DNA from: CAVRJC01 sp964505725
GTDB lineage: Bacteria > Actinomycetota > Acidimicrobiia > IMCC26256 > DASPTH01
Direction of reading: 5' to 3'
Length of the DNA stretch: 64,000 bases
NCBI GenBank assembly: GCA_964505725.1
Contig: CAZDJK010000010.1
Coordinates: forward strand, 1-64,000
Shown: positions 33,473 to 41,670 of the stretch, piece by piece
Layout of the letters: each line of letters opens with the position of its first letter
Position numbering within the stretch: the stretch's first letter is position 1
The notes under the pieces: model-generated
Database searches by the model: none
Seen by the model: the letters and a program-made list of their open reading frames with translations, nothing else
What the model was told of the DNA's origin: nothing
Position numbers and translations under genes: made by a program

Positions 33473-34201
33473 GTGGTGCCTCCCAGCGGGGCCAATCGCG
33501 TGGCCCGCAGGCTCTTTGCCGGCTTGCCCGATCGCTACGACACCCTCGCGGAGCTGCTCTCGTTCGGGCAGAACCGCCGGTGGCGGAACGAGGCCGTCGG
33601 GCACGTCGTGCCGGCGGCGCCCGTGCGAACCCTCGATGTCGCGACCGGCACCGCGGGGGTCGCGTTGAGCCTGGTGCGACGCACCGACACGCGCGTCACC
33701 GGTCTCGACCTGAGCGAGCCGATGCTCCGCAAGGGCGCGCGGAACGTCGCGGCGAGCGGAGCCGACGATCGCATCGCGCTCACCGTGGGCCGCGCCGAGG
33801 AGCTGCCGTTCGCGGACGCCACCTTCGACGCCCTCACGTTCACCTACCTCCTCCGCTACGTCGACGATCCCGACGCGACACTGCGCGAGCTTGCACGGGT
33901 CGTGAAGCCGGGTGGGCCGATCGCGAGCCTCGAGTTCTACGTGCCTCCCAACCGGTTCTGGTGGGCGTGGTGGTGGCTCTACACGCGGATCGTGCTCCCG
34001 GTGGCGGGTCTCGCGACCGGCGGCCGGGACTGGTGGGACGTCGGTCGGTTCCTCGGCCCCAGCATCTCGCGCCACTACCGTCGCCGGCCGCTTCCCCGCC
34101 TCGTCGACGCGTGGCGCGCGGCCGGGGTGGTCGACGTGGGCGCGCGGATCATGAGCCTCGGCGGTGGTCTGGTCATGTGGGGGACCCGAGCCGGTGCCTG
34201 A
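33473..34201 (+). CDS. UbiE/MenG-like quinone methyltransferase
   Basis: A 242-residue class I methyltransferase. ARRLFAGLPDRYDTLAELLSFGQNRRWRNEAV and TLDVATGTAGVAL correspond to UbiE motifs; VTGLDLSEPMLRKGARNV, GRAEELPFADATFDALTFTYLLRYVDDP and RVVKPGGPIASLEF follow in order. UbiE/MenG methylates demethylmenaquinone as the last step of menaquinone synthesis. An unusual tryptophan-rich FWWAWWWLYTR may help membrane contact. GTG 33473 or 33476 starts with a good ribosome site. It overlaps the next gene by 8 bp. Confidence 0.85.
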   Translation: MVPPSGANRVARRLFAGLPDRYDTLAELLSFGQNRRWRNEAVGHVVPAAPVRTLDVATGTAGVALSLVRRTDTRVTGLDLSEPMLRKGARNVAASGADDRIALTVGRAEELPFADATFDALTFTYLLRYVDDPDATLRELARVVKPGGPIASLEFYVPPNRFWWAWWWLYTRIVLPVAGLATGGRDWWDVGRFLGPSISRHYRRRPLPRLVDAWRAAGVVDVGARIMSLGGGLVMWGTRAGA

Positions 34202-34925
34202 GTCCCGCCGGCCGGCCTTCTACGCCGCCCGCTCGGGGGGCTGGCACGACTGGTGGACGATCCTGCACCCGCCGTACACCGCGTGGCACCTCTCCTACGT
34301 CGCCATCGGCGCCGCGCTCGCGCCGCACCTCGACGGAGGTCGCCTCGTCGCCACGCTCCTCGCGTTCTTCTTCGCGGTCGGGGTGAGCGCGCACGCGCTC
34401 GACGAGCTCTCGGGCCGTCCGCTGCGGACGCAGATCCCCGACGCCGCCCTGAAGGCGGCCACCGTCGTCGGCCTGGTGATCGCGGTCGCGCTGGGCGTCG
34501 TGGGCATCAGCCGGGTGGGTGTCGCGCTCGTGCCCTTCCTGGTGGTGGGACCGCTGCTCGTGGTCGCGTACAACGCGGAGCTGTTCGGCGGCCGCATCCA
34601 CACCGACGTCGGGTTCGCGGTGGCTTGGGGCGCGTTCCCGCTCGTGACCGCCTACGTGGCCCAGGCCGGATCGGTCGGCTGGGCGGCGGTGATCGGCGCG
34701 TTCGCCGCGTTCGGGCTCTCGTACGCGCAGCGGAGCCTGAGCACTCCGACGAGGGCGCTCCGCCGCCGGGTCAAGCGGGTCGAGGGCTCGGTGGTGACGA
34801 CCGACGACCGTGTCCACCCGCTCGACGTGCACACGCTGCTCTCACCGCTCGAGCGCGCGCTCCGCGCCATGTCGTGGAGCATGGTCGCCCTCGCGTCAGC
34901 GTTCGTGGTGAGCCGCCTCGTGTAG
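34194..34925 (+). CDS. Polytopic membrane protein, possible UbiA-like prenyltransferase relative
   Basis: A 243-residue protein with about six or seven hydrophobic segments. The pattern AHALDELSGRPLRTQIPD in the first loop and a basic loop YAQRSLSTPTRALRRRVKR further on resemble the two polar loops of UbiA-type prenyltransferases, but the NDxxD-type motif is not intact. Overlap with the UbiE-like gene and the nearby geranylgeranyl reductase suggest a quinone or isoprenoid lipid role. GTG at 34194 is taken as start; an ATG-frame 30 bp upstream lies in the methyltransferase gene. Confidence 0.55.
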   Translation: MPESRRPAFYAARSGGWHDWWTILHPPYTAWHLSYVAIGAALAPHLDGGRLVATLLAFFFAVGVSAHALDELSGRPLRTQIPDAALKAATVVGLVIAVALGVVGISRVGVALVPFLVVGPLLVVAYNAELFGGRIHTDVGFAVAWGAFPLVTAYVAQAGSVGWAAVIGAFAAFGLSYAQRSLSTPTRALRRRVKRVEGSVVTTDDRVHPLDVHTLLSPLERALRAMSWSMVALASAFVVSRLV

Positions 34926-34950
34926 GAACGCGAGTTGCAGGAGGGTCGGC

Positions 34951-35898
34951 TCAGACCGCGTGCGCGGTGCGGGGCGCGAGCCGCGCCTTCATCCGCTTGG
35001 CGACGAGGTTCACGCGCTCCACGTGGTGGACGAGACGCTCCCGGGCCTGCTCGGCCGCCGCCTTGAGGTTCTGGAGCTGCTGCACGCGCCAGTGGTTGAA
35101 GAGCACGGGCACGAGTATCTGGTCGTGGTGTGACGCGAAGTCGTAGACACCCGCGTCGGCGATGGCACGCGCGTGCGTCTTGAAGTTCGGGATGCCGGTT
35201 CCCGGCATCGCGAACGCGCGCACCTGCCGGTCGATCGCCGCGACCATGCCCGAGGGATCGATCTCCAGCGCGGCCGACGCGAGGTCGCGGTAGAAGAGGT
35301 GGTGCAGGTTCTCGTCGGCCGCGACCCGGCTCATGATCGCGGTGCCGACCGGGTCGTCGAGCAGCTTGCCCGTATTGCGGTGAGCGATCCGCGTCGCGAG
35401 CTCCTGGAGCGTGACGTACACGATGCCGTCGGCCAGGCTCGGCGGCTCGGGCACGACGCCCGACGACACTTGCAGCACGCGCGCGCGCTCGAGCTCGCGG
35501 AGGTCGATGGCGCGTGTCACCGTCAGGTAGTCGCGGATGACGATGGAGTGGCGACCCTCCTCGGCGGTCCAGCGGCGGCTCCACTCGCCCCATGCGCCGT
35601 CGGGACCGAAGTGGGCGGCCGTGCTGCGGAAGTAGTGCGGGAGGTTGTCCTCTGTGAGGAGGTTCACGAGGAGCGCGCTGCGCGCCGCGGGGGACAGTCC
35701 CGCCTCGTCGGGGTCGAAGGCCTCGCCGGGCACGAAGCTCCGACCGCGCTCCCAGGGCACCATCTCGTGCGGGAACCACTCCTTGGCCGACGCGAGGTGG
35801 CGCCCGAGGAGCCGTTCGGCGACCGGCGAGAGCGCGTCGAGCAACGCGGCGTCGTTCACGACGTGAACGGTACTCGCCGCGGGAACGCGCGGGGACAT
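34951..35898 (-). CDS. Acyl-[acyl-carrier-protein] desaturase
   Basis: A 315-residue soluble diiron desaturase (DesA/stearoyl-ACP type) that introduces a double bond into acyl-ACP. Diiron ligands are in EDNLPHYFR, EEGRHSIVIRDYL and ADENLHHLFYRD (two E-x2-H-type motifs plus extra glutamates). FPHEMVPWERGRSF is the usual N-terminal block. ATG at 35898 chosen; a possible -10 (TAACTT, minus strand) is about 28-33 bp upstream. A perfect 18-bp palindrome lies just behind it, likely binding a lipid-responsive repressor. It faces the exonuclease gene. Confidence 0.9.
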   Translation of the reverse strand: MSPRVPAASTVHVVNDAALLDALSPVAERLLGRHLASAKEWFPHEMVPWERGRSFVPGEAFDPDEAGLSPAARSALLVNLLTEDNLPHYFRSTAAHFGPDGAWGEWSRRWTAEEGRHSIVIRDYLTVTRAIDLRELERARVLQVSSGVVPEPPSLADGIVYVTLQELATRIAHRNTGKLLDDPVGTAIMSRVAADENLHHLFYRDLASAALEIDPSGMVAAIDRQVRAFAMPGTGIPNFKTHARAIADAGVYDFASHHDQILVPVLFNHWRVQQLQNLKAAAEQARERLVHHVERVNLVAKRMKARLAPRTAHAV

Positions 35899-35929
35899 CA
35901 CAGGCGGTACTCCCTGCGGCGTGAAGTTA

Positions 35930-35947
35930 CCGAACGTTAACGTTCGG
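35930..35947. promoter_or_regulatory. Perfect 18-bp palindrome between desaturase and exonuclease
   Basis: CCGAACGTTAACGTTCGG reads the same on both strands, centred on GTTAAC. It is 32 bp from the desaturase ATG and 5 bp from the exonuclease ATG. Length and symmetry fit a TetR-family operator, probably controlling the desaturase in response to acyl-CoA or acyl-ACP. No regulator gene is next to it. Confidence 0.7.
35938..35943 (+). promoter_or_regulatory. Possible -10 (TAACGT) of the exonuclease inside the palindrome
   Basis: TAACGT ends 9 nt before the ATG at 35953, as in other leaderless genes here. It lies within the operator, so one regulator could affect both divergent genes. Confidence 0.4.
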
Positions 35948-35952
35948 CCCCG

Positions 35953-36831
35953 ATGGAAGTGCATCTGGTCGACGGGACCTACGAGCTGTTCCGCCACCAC
36001 TTCGCGGTCCCGTCGCATCTCGATCCCGGGGGCGTGGAGGTGGCGGCGACGCGGGGCGTGCTGGGTTCGCTCCTGGCGCTGCTGGAGGAGGGCGCCACCC
36101 ACGTCGGGGTCGCGACCGACCACGTGATCGAGTCGTTCCGAAACGACCTGTGGATCGGCTACAAGACGAGCGCCGGGATGCCGCCGGAGCTGCTCGCCCA
36201 GTTCCCGCTGCTCGAGGAAGCGCTCGCGGCGCTCGGGTTCACGGTCTGGCCCATGGTCGAGCTCGAGGCGGACGACGCGCTGGCGAGCGCGGCCGTGGTC
36301 GCCGGCGCGGATGCCCGGGTCACGCGCACGTACGTGTGCACGCCCGACAAGGACCTCGCCCAGTGCGTCAACGACGCCCACGGCGTCGTGCAGCTCGACC
36401 GCCGGGCGGCCCGTCTCTCCGACGAGGCGGGCGTGCGCGAGCGTTTCGGGGTCGGGCCGTCGTCCATCCCCGACTACCTGGCGCTCGTCGGCGACAGCGC
36501 CGACGGGTTCCCGGGGCTGCCCGGCTGGGGCGCGAAGTCGTCGGCCGCAGTACTGGCCCGCTACGTGCACCTGGAGGCCATCCCCGCCGAGGCGAAGGAC
36601 TGGGAGGTCGTCGTCCGGGGAGCAGCGAAGCTGGGCGCGACCCTCGCGTCGGCGCGGGAAGCGGCGTTCCTCTTCCGCGACCTGGCGACGCTGCGCACAT
36701 CTGCTGACGTCGGCGACGTCGACGGCTGGCGGTGGACCGGCCCGTCGCCGGATGCTCCCGCATGGGCCGAGCGCCTCGGCGTGCCGTCGCTCGCCACCCG
36801 GGCGGCGCGCCTCGCCCAACCGCGCGGCTGA
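35953..36831 (+). CDS. 5'-3' exonuclease (Pol I N-domain type)
   Basis: A 292-residue stand-alone FEN-like nuclease. Acidic metal-binding residues appear in HLVDGTYELF, VATDHVIESFRNDLW, VELEADDALASAA and CTPDKDLAQC, and the helix-hairpin-helix DYLALVGDSADGFPGLPGWGAKSSAAVLARY gives DNA binding. It corresponds to the 5' nuclease half of DNA polymerase I without the polymerase. Role: removal of RNA primers or flaps. No ribosome site is seen; the transcript may be leaderless. Confidence 0.88.
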   Translation: MEVHLVDGTYELFRHHFAVPSHLDPGGVEVAATRGVLGSLLALLEEGATHVGVATDHVIESFRNDLWIGYKTSAGMPPELLAQFPLLEEALAALGFTVWPMVELEADDALASAAVVAGADARVTRTYVCTPDKDLAQCVNDAHGVVQLDRRAARLSDEAGVRERFGVGPSSIPDYLALVGDSADGFPGLPGWGAKSSAAVLARYVHLEAIPAEAKDWEVVVRGAAKLGATLASAREAAFLFRDLATLRTSADVGDVDGWRWTGPSPDAPAWAERLGVPSLATRAARLAQPRG

Positions 36832-36952
36832 GCCGGCTCGGCCGGGTTCGCCCGGGTCCGGCCACCCCAGCGCGGGCGCCGGAAGCCGGGATCCCCGTAG
36901 ATGTCACACCCCCCGTTTACCGTCACGGGCGTTCCGACAGGAGGAGCACGTG

Positions 36953-38179
36953 ATGGGTGCCGTGGTGGTGGTGGTGCTGGTGGTGACCGGCGTGGCGGTC
37001 GTCGCGGTGGCGGCGTTCGTCGGCGCCGGGATGGTCGTGGCCCGGCAACGGCGGTCGGCCCGCGGGGCGGCCGACGCCGATGCTGCGGCCGGGAGCCGCG
37101 ACGCCGCGCTCGCGGAGGAGATGCGTCGGCTCCTCGCCGAGCGGGGCACGGCCGACCGCGAGATGCTCACCTCCGCCACCGAGCAGCTCGTGCGCATGAA
37201 CCACGAGATGATGGAGGCCCAGCGCCGGCTCGGGGCCCACGAGCTCGACGGCAAGAAGTCGCTCATCGACCAGCAGCTCGAGGGCATGCGCACCGACCTC
37301 GGCGCGGTGATGGAGTACCTGCGCGACGTCGAGCGGGCGCGCGAGCAGCAGACCGGCAGTCTGACCGCCCAGCTCCAGGAGGCCGGCCGCCACACCCAGG
37401 TCCTCGCCGACACCACCCAGTCGTTGCGCGAGGCGCTGTCGAGCACGAGTGCTCGGGGCCAGTGGGGCGAGCGCATGGCGGAGGACGTGCTGCGCCTCGC
37501 CGGCTTCGTCGACGGCGTCAACTACCGCAAGCGCCATGCGATCGAGGGCTCGGGGGGCATTCCCGACTACACGTTCATGCTCCCCCAGGGGCTCCAGCTG
37601 CACATGGACGTGAAGTTCCCGTTGAACAACTATCTGCGCTTCCTCGACGCGACCTCTGACGTCGAGCGTGAGCGCTGCCGCAAGGACTTCCTGAAGGACG
37701 TGCGCATGCGCCTGAAGGAGGTGACGAGCCGCGGCTACGCCGAAGCCGCCGGGAACACGGTGGACTGCGTGCTGCTCTTCATCCCCAACGAGCAGGTATA
37801 CGGGTTCATCCACGAGCACGACCGCACCGTCCTCGACGACGCGCTGAGGCAAAAGGTCGTGTTCTGCTCGCCGCTCACCCTCTTCGCGGTGCTCGCGGTC
37901 GTGCGCCAGGCGGTCGACAACTTCCGGCTGTCCCAGACCTCGCACGAGATCCTCGAGCTCCTGGGGGGGTTCCAGAAGCAGTGGGAGAAGTTCGTCGAGC
38001 AGATGGACAAGGTCGGTCGCGCGGTGAAGACCGTCGACAGCGCGTTCGAGGAGCTGCGGGGCACGCGTGCCCGTCAGCTCGACCGTCAGCTCGACCGGAT
38101 CGACGCCCTCCGCCAGCGCCAGGCGCTCGAGGCGGGTGACGACGACGGGGGAGTGCTGCCCTTCGCGATCGAAGCCTGA
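36953..38179 (+). CDS. rmuC: DNA recombination protein RmuC
   Basis: A 408-residue protein with an N-terminal membrane anchor (about residues 3-27) and a long coiled coil (about 45-165). The RmuC core follows: SARGQWGERMAEDVLRLAGF, GGIPDYTFMLPQGLQLHMDVKFPLNNYLRFLD, DCVLLFIPNEQVYGF, FCSPLTLFAVLAVVRQAVDNFRL. The core is a PD-(D/E)xK-type nuclease fold linked to limiting inversions between short repeats. GGAGGAG precedes the ATG at 36953. It is followed by an AT-richer gap with an 11-bp palindrome CGAATGATTCG at 38219-38229. Confidence 0.92.
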   Translation: MGAVVVVVLVVTGVAVVAVAAFVGAGMVVARQRRSARGAADADAAAGSRDAALAEEMRRLLAERGTADREMLTSATEQLVRMNHEMMEAQRRLGAHELDGKKSLIDQQLEGMRTDLGAVMEYLRDVERAREQQTGSLTAQLQEAGRHTQVLADTTQSLREALSSTSARGQWGERMAEDVLRLAGFVDGVNYRKRHAIEGSGGIPDYTFMLPQGLQLHMDVKFPLNNYLRFLDATSDVERERCRKDFLKDVRMRLKEVTSRGYAEAAGNTVDCVLLFIPNEQVYGFIHEHDRTVLDDALRQKVVFCSPLTLFAVLAVVRQAVDNFRLSQTSHEILELLGGFQKQWEKFVEQMDKVGRAVKTVDSAFEELRGTRARQLDRQLDRIDALRQRQALEAGDDDGGVLPFAIEA

Positions 38180-38327
38180 TCCTCTCGGTTCACGGGCGGC
38201 TCGTCCATCGGCGTGAGGCGAATGATTCGATACCCGAAATATTAGCTTGAGGAAGCGAATCGTCGCCACACCTCTCGGGCGCGAGCTTCCCGGGGGCGAA
38301 CGGCGACCGACGACCCGTAGGCGCTCA

Positions 38328-38333
38328 TACCCT
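38328..38333 (+). promoter_or_regulatory. -10 hexamer TACCCT for leaderless fxsA
   Basis: TACCCT ends 7 nt before the GTG at 38341. Confidence 0.45.
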
Positions 38334-38340
38334 GGATCCC

Positions 38341-38760
38341 GTGCTGCTCGTAGTCGCGCTCCTCGTCGCCCTCCCGATCGTCGAGCTCGCGGTGTTGATC
38401 CAGGTGGGCCAGTGGATCGGCGTGGTCGACACCATCGGGCTGCTCGTGCTCGTCTCGCTGATAGGGGTGTGGCTGGTGAAGCGCGCCGGCACGGGCGCGC
38501 TGCGCCGGATCCGCGCCGACCTCGCCGTGGGCAAGGTGCCGTCGGACGCCCTGGTCGACGGGGGGCTCCTGGCCGGTGCGGGCGTGCTGCTGATCGTGCC
38601 GGGGTTCGTCACCGACTGCTTCGGGCTGCTGCTCCTGGTGCCCCCCGTGCGGAGTGGGGTCCGGTGGGCGTTGCGGAGCCGCTTCTCGAGGCGGGCCGCC
38701 GTTGCCCGGCGCCCTCCGTACCGGGGCCCGGGGGGCGGGTACCCGGAGATCGACGTCTGA
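38341..38760 (+). CDS. fxsA: FxsA family membrane protein
   Basis: A 139-residue protein with three or four hydrophobic segments (residues 3-22, 28-44, 75-98 with a GFVTDCFGLLLLVPPVR pattern). PIVELAVLIQVGQWIG and LLAGAGVLLIVPGFVTDCFG are the FxsA signatures. In E. coli FxsA is a suppressor of F exclusion of phage T7, a membrane protein whose normal role is not known. The C-terminal tail is basic and glycine/proline-rich. GTG start. Confidence 0.85.
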   Translation: MLLVVALLVALPIVELAVLIQVGQWIGVVDTIGLLVLVSLIGVWLVKRAGTGALRRIRADLAVGKVPSDALVDGGLLAGAGVLLIVPGFVTDCFGLLLLVPPVRSGVRWALRSRFSRRAAVARRPPYRGPGGGYPEIDV

Positions 38761-38800
38761 GCGCCAATCCCGCGGGACGGTGGCGTCCGTATCCAGGTGC

Positions 38801-39526
38801 GTGGCGGTCCTCCGTATCCGGCGATTCGTGCCCGGTGCCGTGGTCGCGGTCGCCGCGGTCGTCGCGATCGTGAGCGTCCCGGCGCTGCTCTCCGCGCGCG
38901 ACGCGGTCGCGGCCGGCTCCAGGTACCCGCCCACGACGACCGACGCCGCGACCGCGTCGGTGGTGAGTGGGCCCGCGACCGCGAAGGTGGTGCTCGAGGA
39001 GTACGGCGACTTCCAGTGTCCGGTGTGCCGCCGCTTCCACCAGGTCGCCGACCGGACCGTCGAGCAGCTCGTCGACGCGGGCGCGATCCGCTTCGTGTTC
39101 CACCCGATCGACAACATTGACGCGGGCGCGGGGACCGAGTCGCTGCGGGCCGCGTCGGCGTCGTTGTGCGCGAGCGACGCCGGGCGATTCTGGCCCTACC
39201 ACAACCTGCTCTACGCCAAGCAGTCTCCGGTGGAGAACTCCGGCTTCCTCACCGACGAACGGCTGGTGCGCTTCGGCGCACGCGCGGGGATCCGCGGCGC
39301 CGCACTCACCACGTTCGAGCAGTGCGTCCGCAACCAGACCTACGCGGCCGGCGTGGCCGCCGACTACGCCCAGATCGAGCAGCACGGCTTCATCGGAACG
39401 CCGATGCTCGTGCTCGACGGCCGTGTGCTCGGCGTCGGCCAGTACGCGAACCGTGCGCAGACCGACTTCGATGCCGCGCAGCTCCGGCGGACCGTCGCAG
39501 GGGCGCGTGCGACCGCGGGTCAGTGA
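38801..39526 (+). CDS. DsbA-family thioredoxin-like protein, membrane-anchored or secreted
   Basis: A 241-residue extracytoplasmic thiol-disulfide protein. The N-terminal hydrophobic segment (about residues 9-27) is a signal anchor; the thioredoxin fold starts EYGDFQCPVCRRFH with the active pair CPVC. FIGTPMLVLDGR holds the cis-proline loop, as in DsbA/BdbD-like (thioredoxin_4) proteins. Extra cysteines in SLCASD and EQCVRN may form a structural disulfide. GTG at 38801 has a weak AGG site; GTG at 38780 would add 7 residues. It overlaps the convergent membrane-protein gene by 7 bp. Confidence 0.82.
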   Translation: MAVLRIRRFVPGAVVAVAAVVAIVSVPALLSARDAVAAGSRYPPTTTDAATASVVSGPATAKVVLEEYGDFQCPVCRRFHQVADRTVEQLVDAGAIRFVFHPIDNIDAGAGTESLRAASASLCASDAGRFWPYHNLLYAKQSPVENSGFLTDERLVRFGARAGIRGAALTTFEQCVRNQTYAAGVAADYAQIEQHGFIGTPMLVLDGRVLGVGQYANRAQTDFDAAQLRRTVAGARATAGQ

Positions 39527-41259
39527 TCCGCTTCGGCCGAGGGCACGGAGACGACGGAGCACCGGCACAAGGGGGCACGGGCGACCTCGGCGTTGAGCGC
39601 GGCCAGGCGGCGCAGCTTCCGCTGGTCGAGCCCGGGGACCCGGCTCTTGAGCTTCGCCACCCTGGTGTCGTCGGCGAACCCGGTGAGCTCCGGATGGTTG
39701 CGCCGGACCAGCGCCGAGACCAACCAGTCCTGCAGGCGCGAGATCTCGGCCTCACGCGCCGGTGACAGCGGCGTGACCCGTGCGAGCAGCTGCGCGCCGG
39801 GCCGGCTGGTGTAGGCGCCCACGACCCACGGCTGCATCAGGAGGTACCACACGCTCGGGACGTGGGCCGGCGTCGTCGCGCCGTTCGCCACCTCCGCGCT
39901 CGAGATGCGAGCGTCGGGCCGGGCGTCGACGCCGAGACGATCGAGCGCGATCACGAGCCCCTTGTCGACTCCGGTCAGGAACCCGCCGATCTGGGTCACG
40001 AGCACGGCGCCCCGGTGCGGGGTGCCACGCGCGATCTGCTCCGCCAGTGCCGGAGGGCTCTCGTCCCATGCCACGACCGGCCGCCCGTGCTGGGCGACTC
40101 GCAGCGCGAGCCCGACCGAGCACCACACGATCACCGCGGCGAGCGCGATCGCGGTCGCCCGCGACGCGCGGGGTCGACGGCCGACGCCCGCCCATCGCGC
40201 GATCGCCCACATCGACGCGAGCACGACGAACGCAGCGAGCGGCACCCGCCACATCACCAGGTAGGCCCAGACCGGCGGGACGACTCCGCTGAACGCGACC
40301 AGCCCCGCGGCCGCGAGCAGCGCGGCGAGCCCGACGAGGCGTCCGTCACCCGCCACGCGGCTGCGGCGGGTCGCAACCGCGCCCAGCACCAGCAGCGCGA
40401 GCGGAACCAGGAGCCATGCGGTCGACACCTCGGGCACGATGTCGAGCGTGCGGTGCTCGGGGACGATCCAGGTGAACGGCAGCCGGTAGTCGCCGGCGAG
40501 CGCGCCGGCCGCCCTCGTGATCCCGATGCCTGCACCCTTGCCGCCCACGAAGTAGTCGAAGATCCGGGAGAGGTTCCCCGGGTAGTGCTCGACCTCCTCG
40601 AAGAGCGGCAGCACCCACATGACCGCGGCCGCCACGCCCGTCCACGCGAACACGCGCGTCCATCGCACATCGGGGAGCGTGCCGCGCCACTTGTCGACCG
40701 CGACGAGCCCGGCGAAGAACAACGCACCGGCGACCACGAACGGCGCATACCCGACGTGCGTCTGTACCAGGAAGCTCCCCACGACGGTCGCGGCGACGAT
40801 CTGCCCGGGGGCCCCGGTGACCGCGGCCCACACCTCGAGCGCGAAGAGCAGGAAGAACGGGTAGAGCACGTAGGGACTCCACGGCTCGAGGAGCACCGCC
40901 GTCGGCTTCGTGGAGTACGCGAGCGCGAGCGCCGCCGACGCGGCGAGGAGGAGTGCCAGACCGCCCCGCCGCCACGCGAGGCGCGCCAGGAGCACCACCG
41001 CGATCCCCTGGAGGATCGCGCCCCCCGCCATCGTCGCCCACGGTGCGCCGCCCGTGACGGCGGAGAACGGCGCCAGCGCGAAGTACAGCGCGGGGCCGGG
41101 GTGGTTCCACCCGTACCGGCTGTACGGGCCGACGAGGGGGAGGTGCAACGCGAGCAGGTCGCGGACGTGGAGGTCGATGAGCGCCTCGTCGCCGAGCGGC
41201 GTGTACCCGCCGGCCGCGTCGACGATCACGGCCGCGAGCATCGGGAGCAGCATCACCAC
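39520..41259 (-). CDS. Large polytopic membrane protein, glycosyltransferase 39-like
   Basis: A 579-residue protein with about eleven to thirteen predicted transmembrane segments in residues 1-385 and a soluble extracytoplasmic part of about 190 residues. The first loop GDEALIDLHVRDLLA, with an acidic Asp-Glu pair, and GPYSRYGWNHPGPALYFALAPF are like polyprenol-dependent (GT-C) mannosyl/arabinosyltransferases. A late VWYLLMQPWVVGAYTSRPGAQLLARV is extracytoplasmic. Start GTG 41259 or the ATG at 41253 right before TM1; no upstream start exists in the frame. The sugar and acceptor are unknown. Confidence 0.65.
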   Translation of the reverse strand: MVMLLPMLAAVIVDAAGGYTPLGDEALIDLHVRDLLALHLPLVGPYSRYGWNHPGPALYFALAPFSAVTGGAPWATMAGGAILQGIAVVLLARLAWRRGGLALLLAASAALALAYSTKPTAVLLEPWSPYVLYPFFLLFALEVWAAVTGAPGQIVAATVVGSFLVQTHVGYAPFVVAGALFFAGLVAVDKWRGTLPDVRWTRVFAWTGVAAAVMWVLPLFEEVEHYPGNLSRIFDYFVGGKGAGIGITRAAGALAGDYRLPFTWIVPEHRTLDIVPEVSTAWLLVPLALLVLGAVATRRSRVAGDGRLVGLAALLAAAGLVAFSGVVPPVWAYLVMWRVPLAAFVVLASMWAIARWAGVGRRPRASRATAIALAAVIVWCSVGLALRVAQHGRPVVAWDESPPALAEQIARGTPHRGAVLVTQIGGFLTGVDKGLVIALDRLGVDARPDARISSAEVANGATTPAHVPSVWYLLMQPWVVGAYTSRPGAQLLARVTPLSPAREAEISRLQDWLVSALVRRNHPELTGFADDTRVAKLKSRVPGLDQRKLRRLAALNAEVARAPLCRCSVVSVPSAEADH

Positions 41260-41451
41260 GGTGACACCGATCGCGATCCGCGCGTCGCGAGCGCGCCGGG
41301 CGTCACGACGAACGCGCGCGATCTCGGCTGCTCGCGGGTGGGGCGGTGTCTCGGTGAGGTTGATGGAGGTACCTACGACGTCAGCGGCCCGGAACCGCGA
41401 GCGAGCGTATCGGGCACCCGTGGCCGATCGCGGCGCGAACCCCGTCCTGCG

Positions 41452-41610
41452 TCAGTACGAACCGTCGCAGCAGGAGTCGCGCCAACCGCACACGGGACAC
41501 CGGTAGTGGGCGTGCTCGGGCCGCATCGGCGCGCCGCACGCCATGCAGGTCGTCGAGAGATCGCAGGCCGCAGGGGGAGCGGCGGCTCGCTCGGTGCGCT
41601 CCGCGGCCAC
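41452..41610 (-). CDS. Small zinc-ribbon protein
   Basis: A 52-residue protein from GTG at 41610 to TGA at 41452. It contains CMACGAPMRPEHAHYRCPVCG, i.e. two CxxC knuckles 15 residues apart, and ends WRDSCCDGSY with a Cys-Cys pair. The fold should be a zinc ribbon binding one zinc ion. Similar short proteins ending in SCCDGS-like tails occur in bacteria; their role is unknown. It lies alone between two minus-strand genes. The strict cysteine spacing makes chance unlikely. Confidence 0.7.
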   Translation of the reverse strand: MAAERTERAAAPPAACDLSTTCMACGAPMRPEHAHYRCPVCGWRDSCCDGSY

Positions 41611-41670
41611 GGGACGGCACCGTACCGCCGCTGGCGCCCCGCCCCGAGGACAGGCCGTGAGCGGGCGTGG

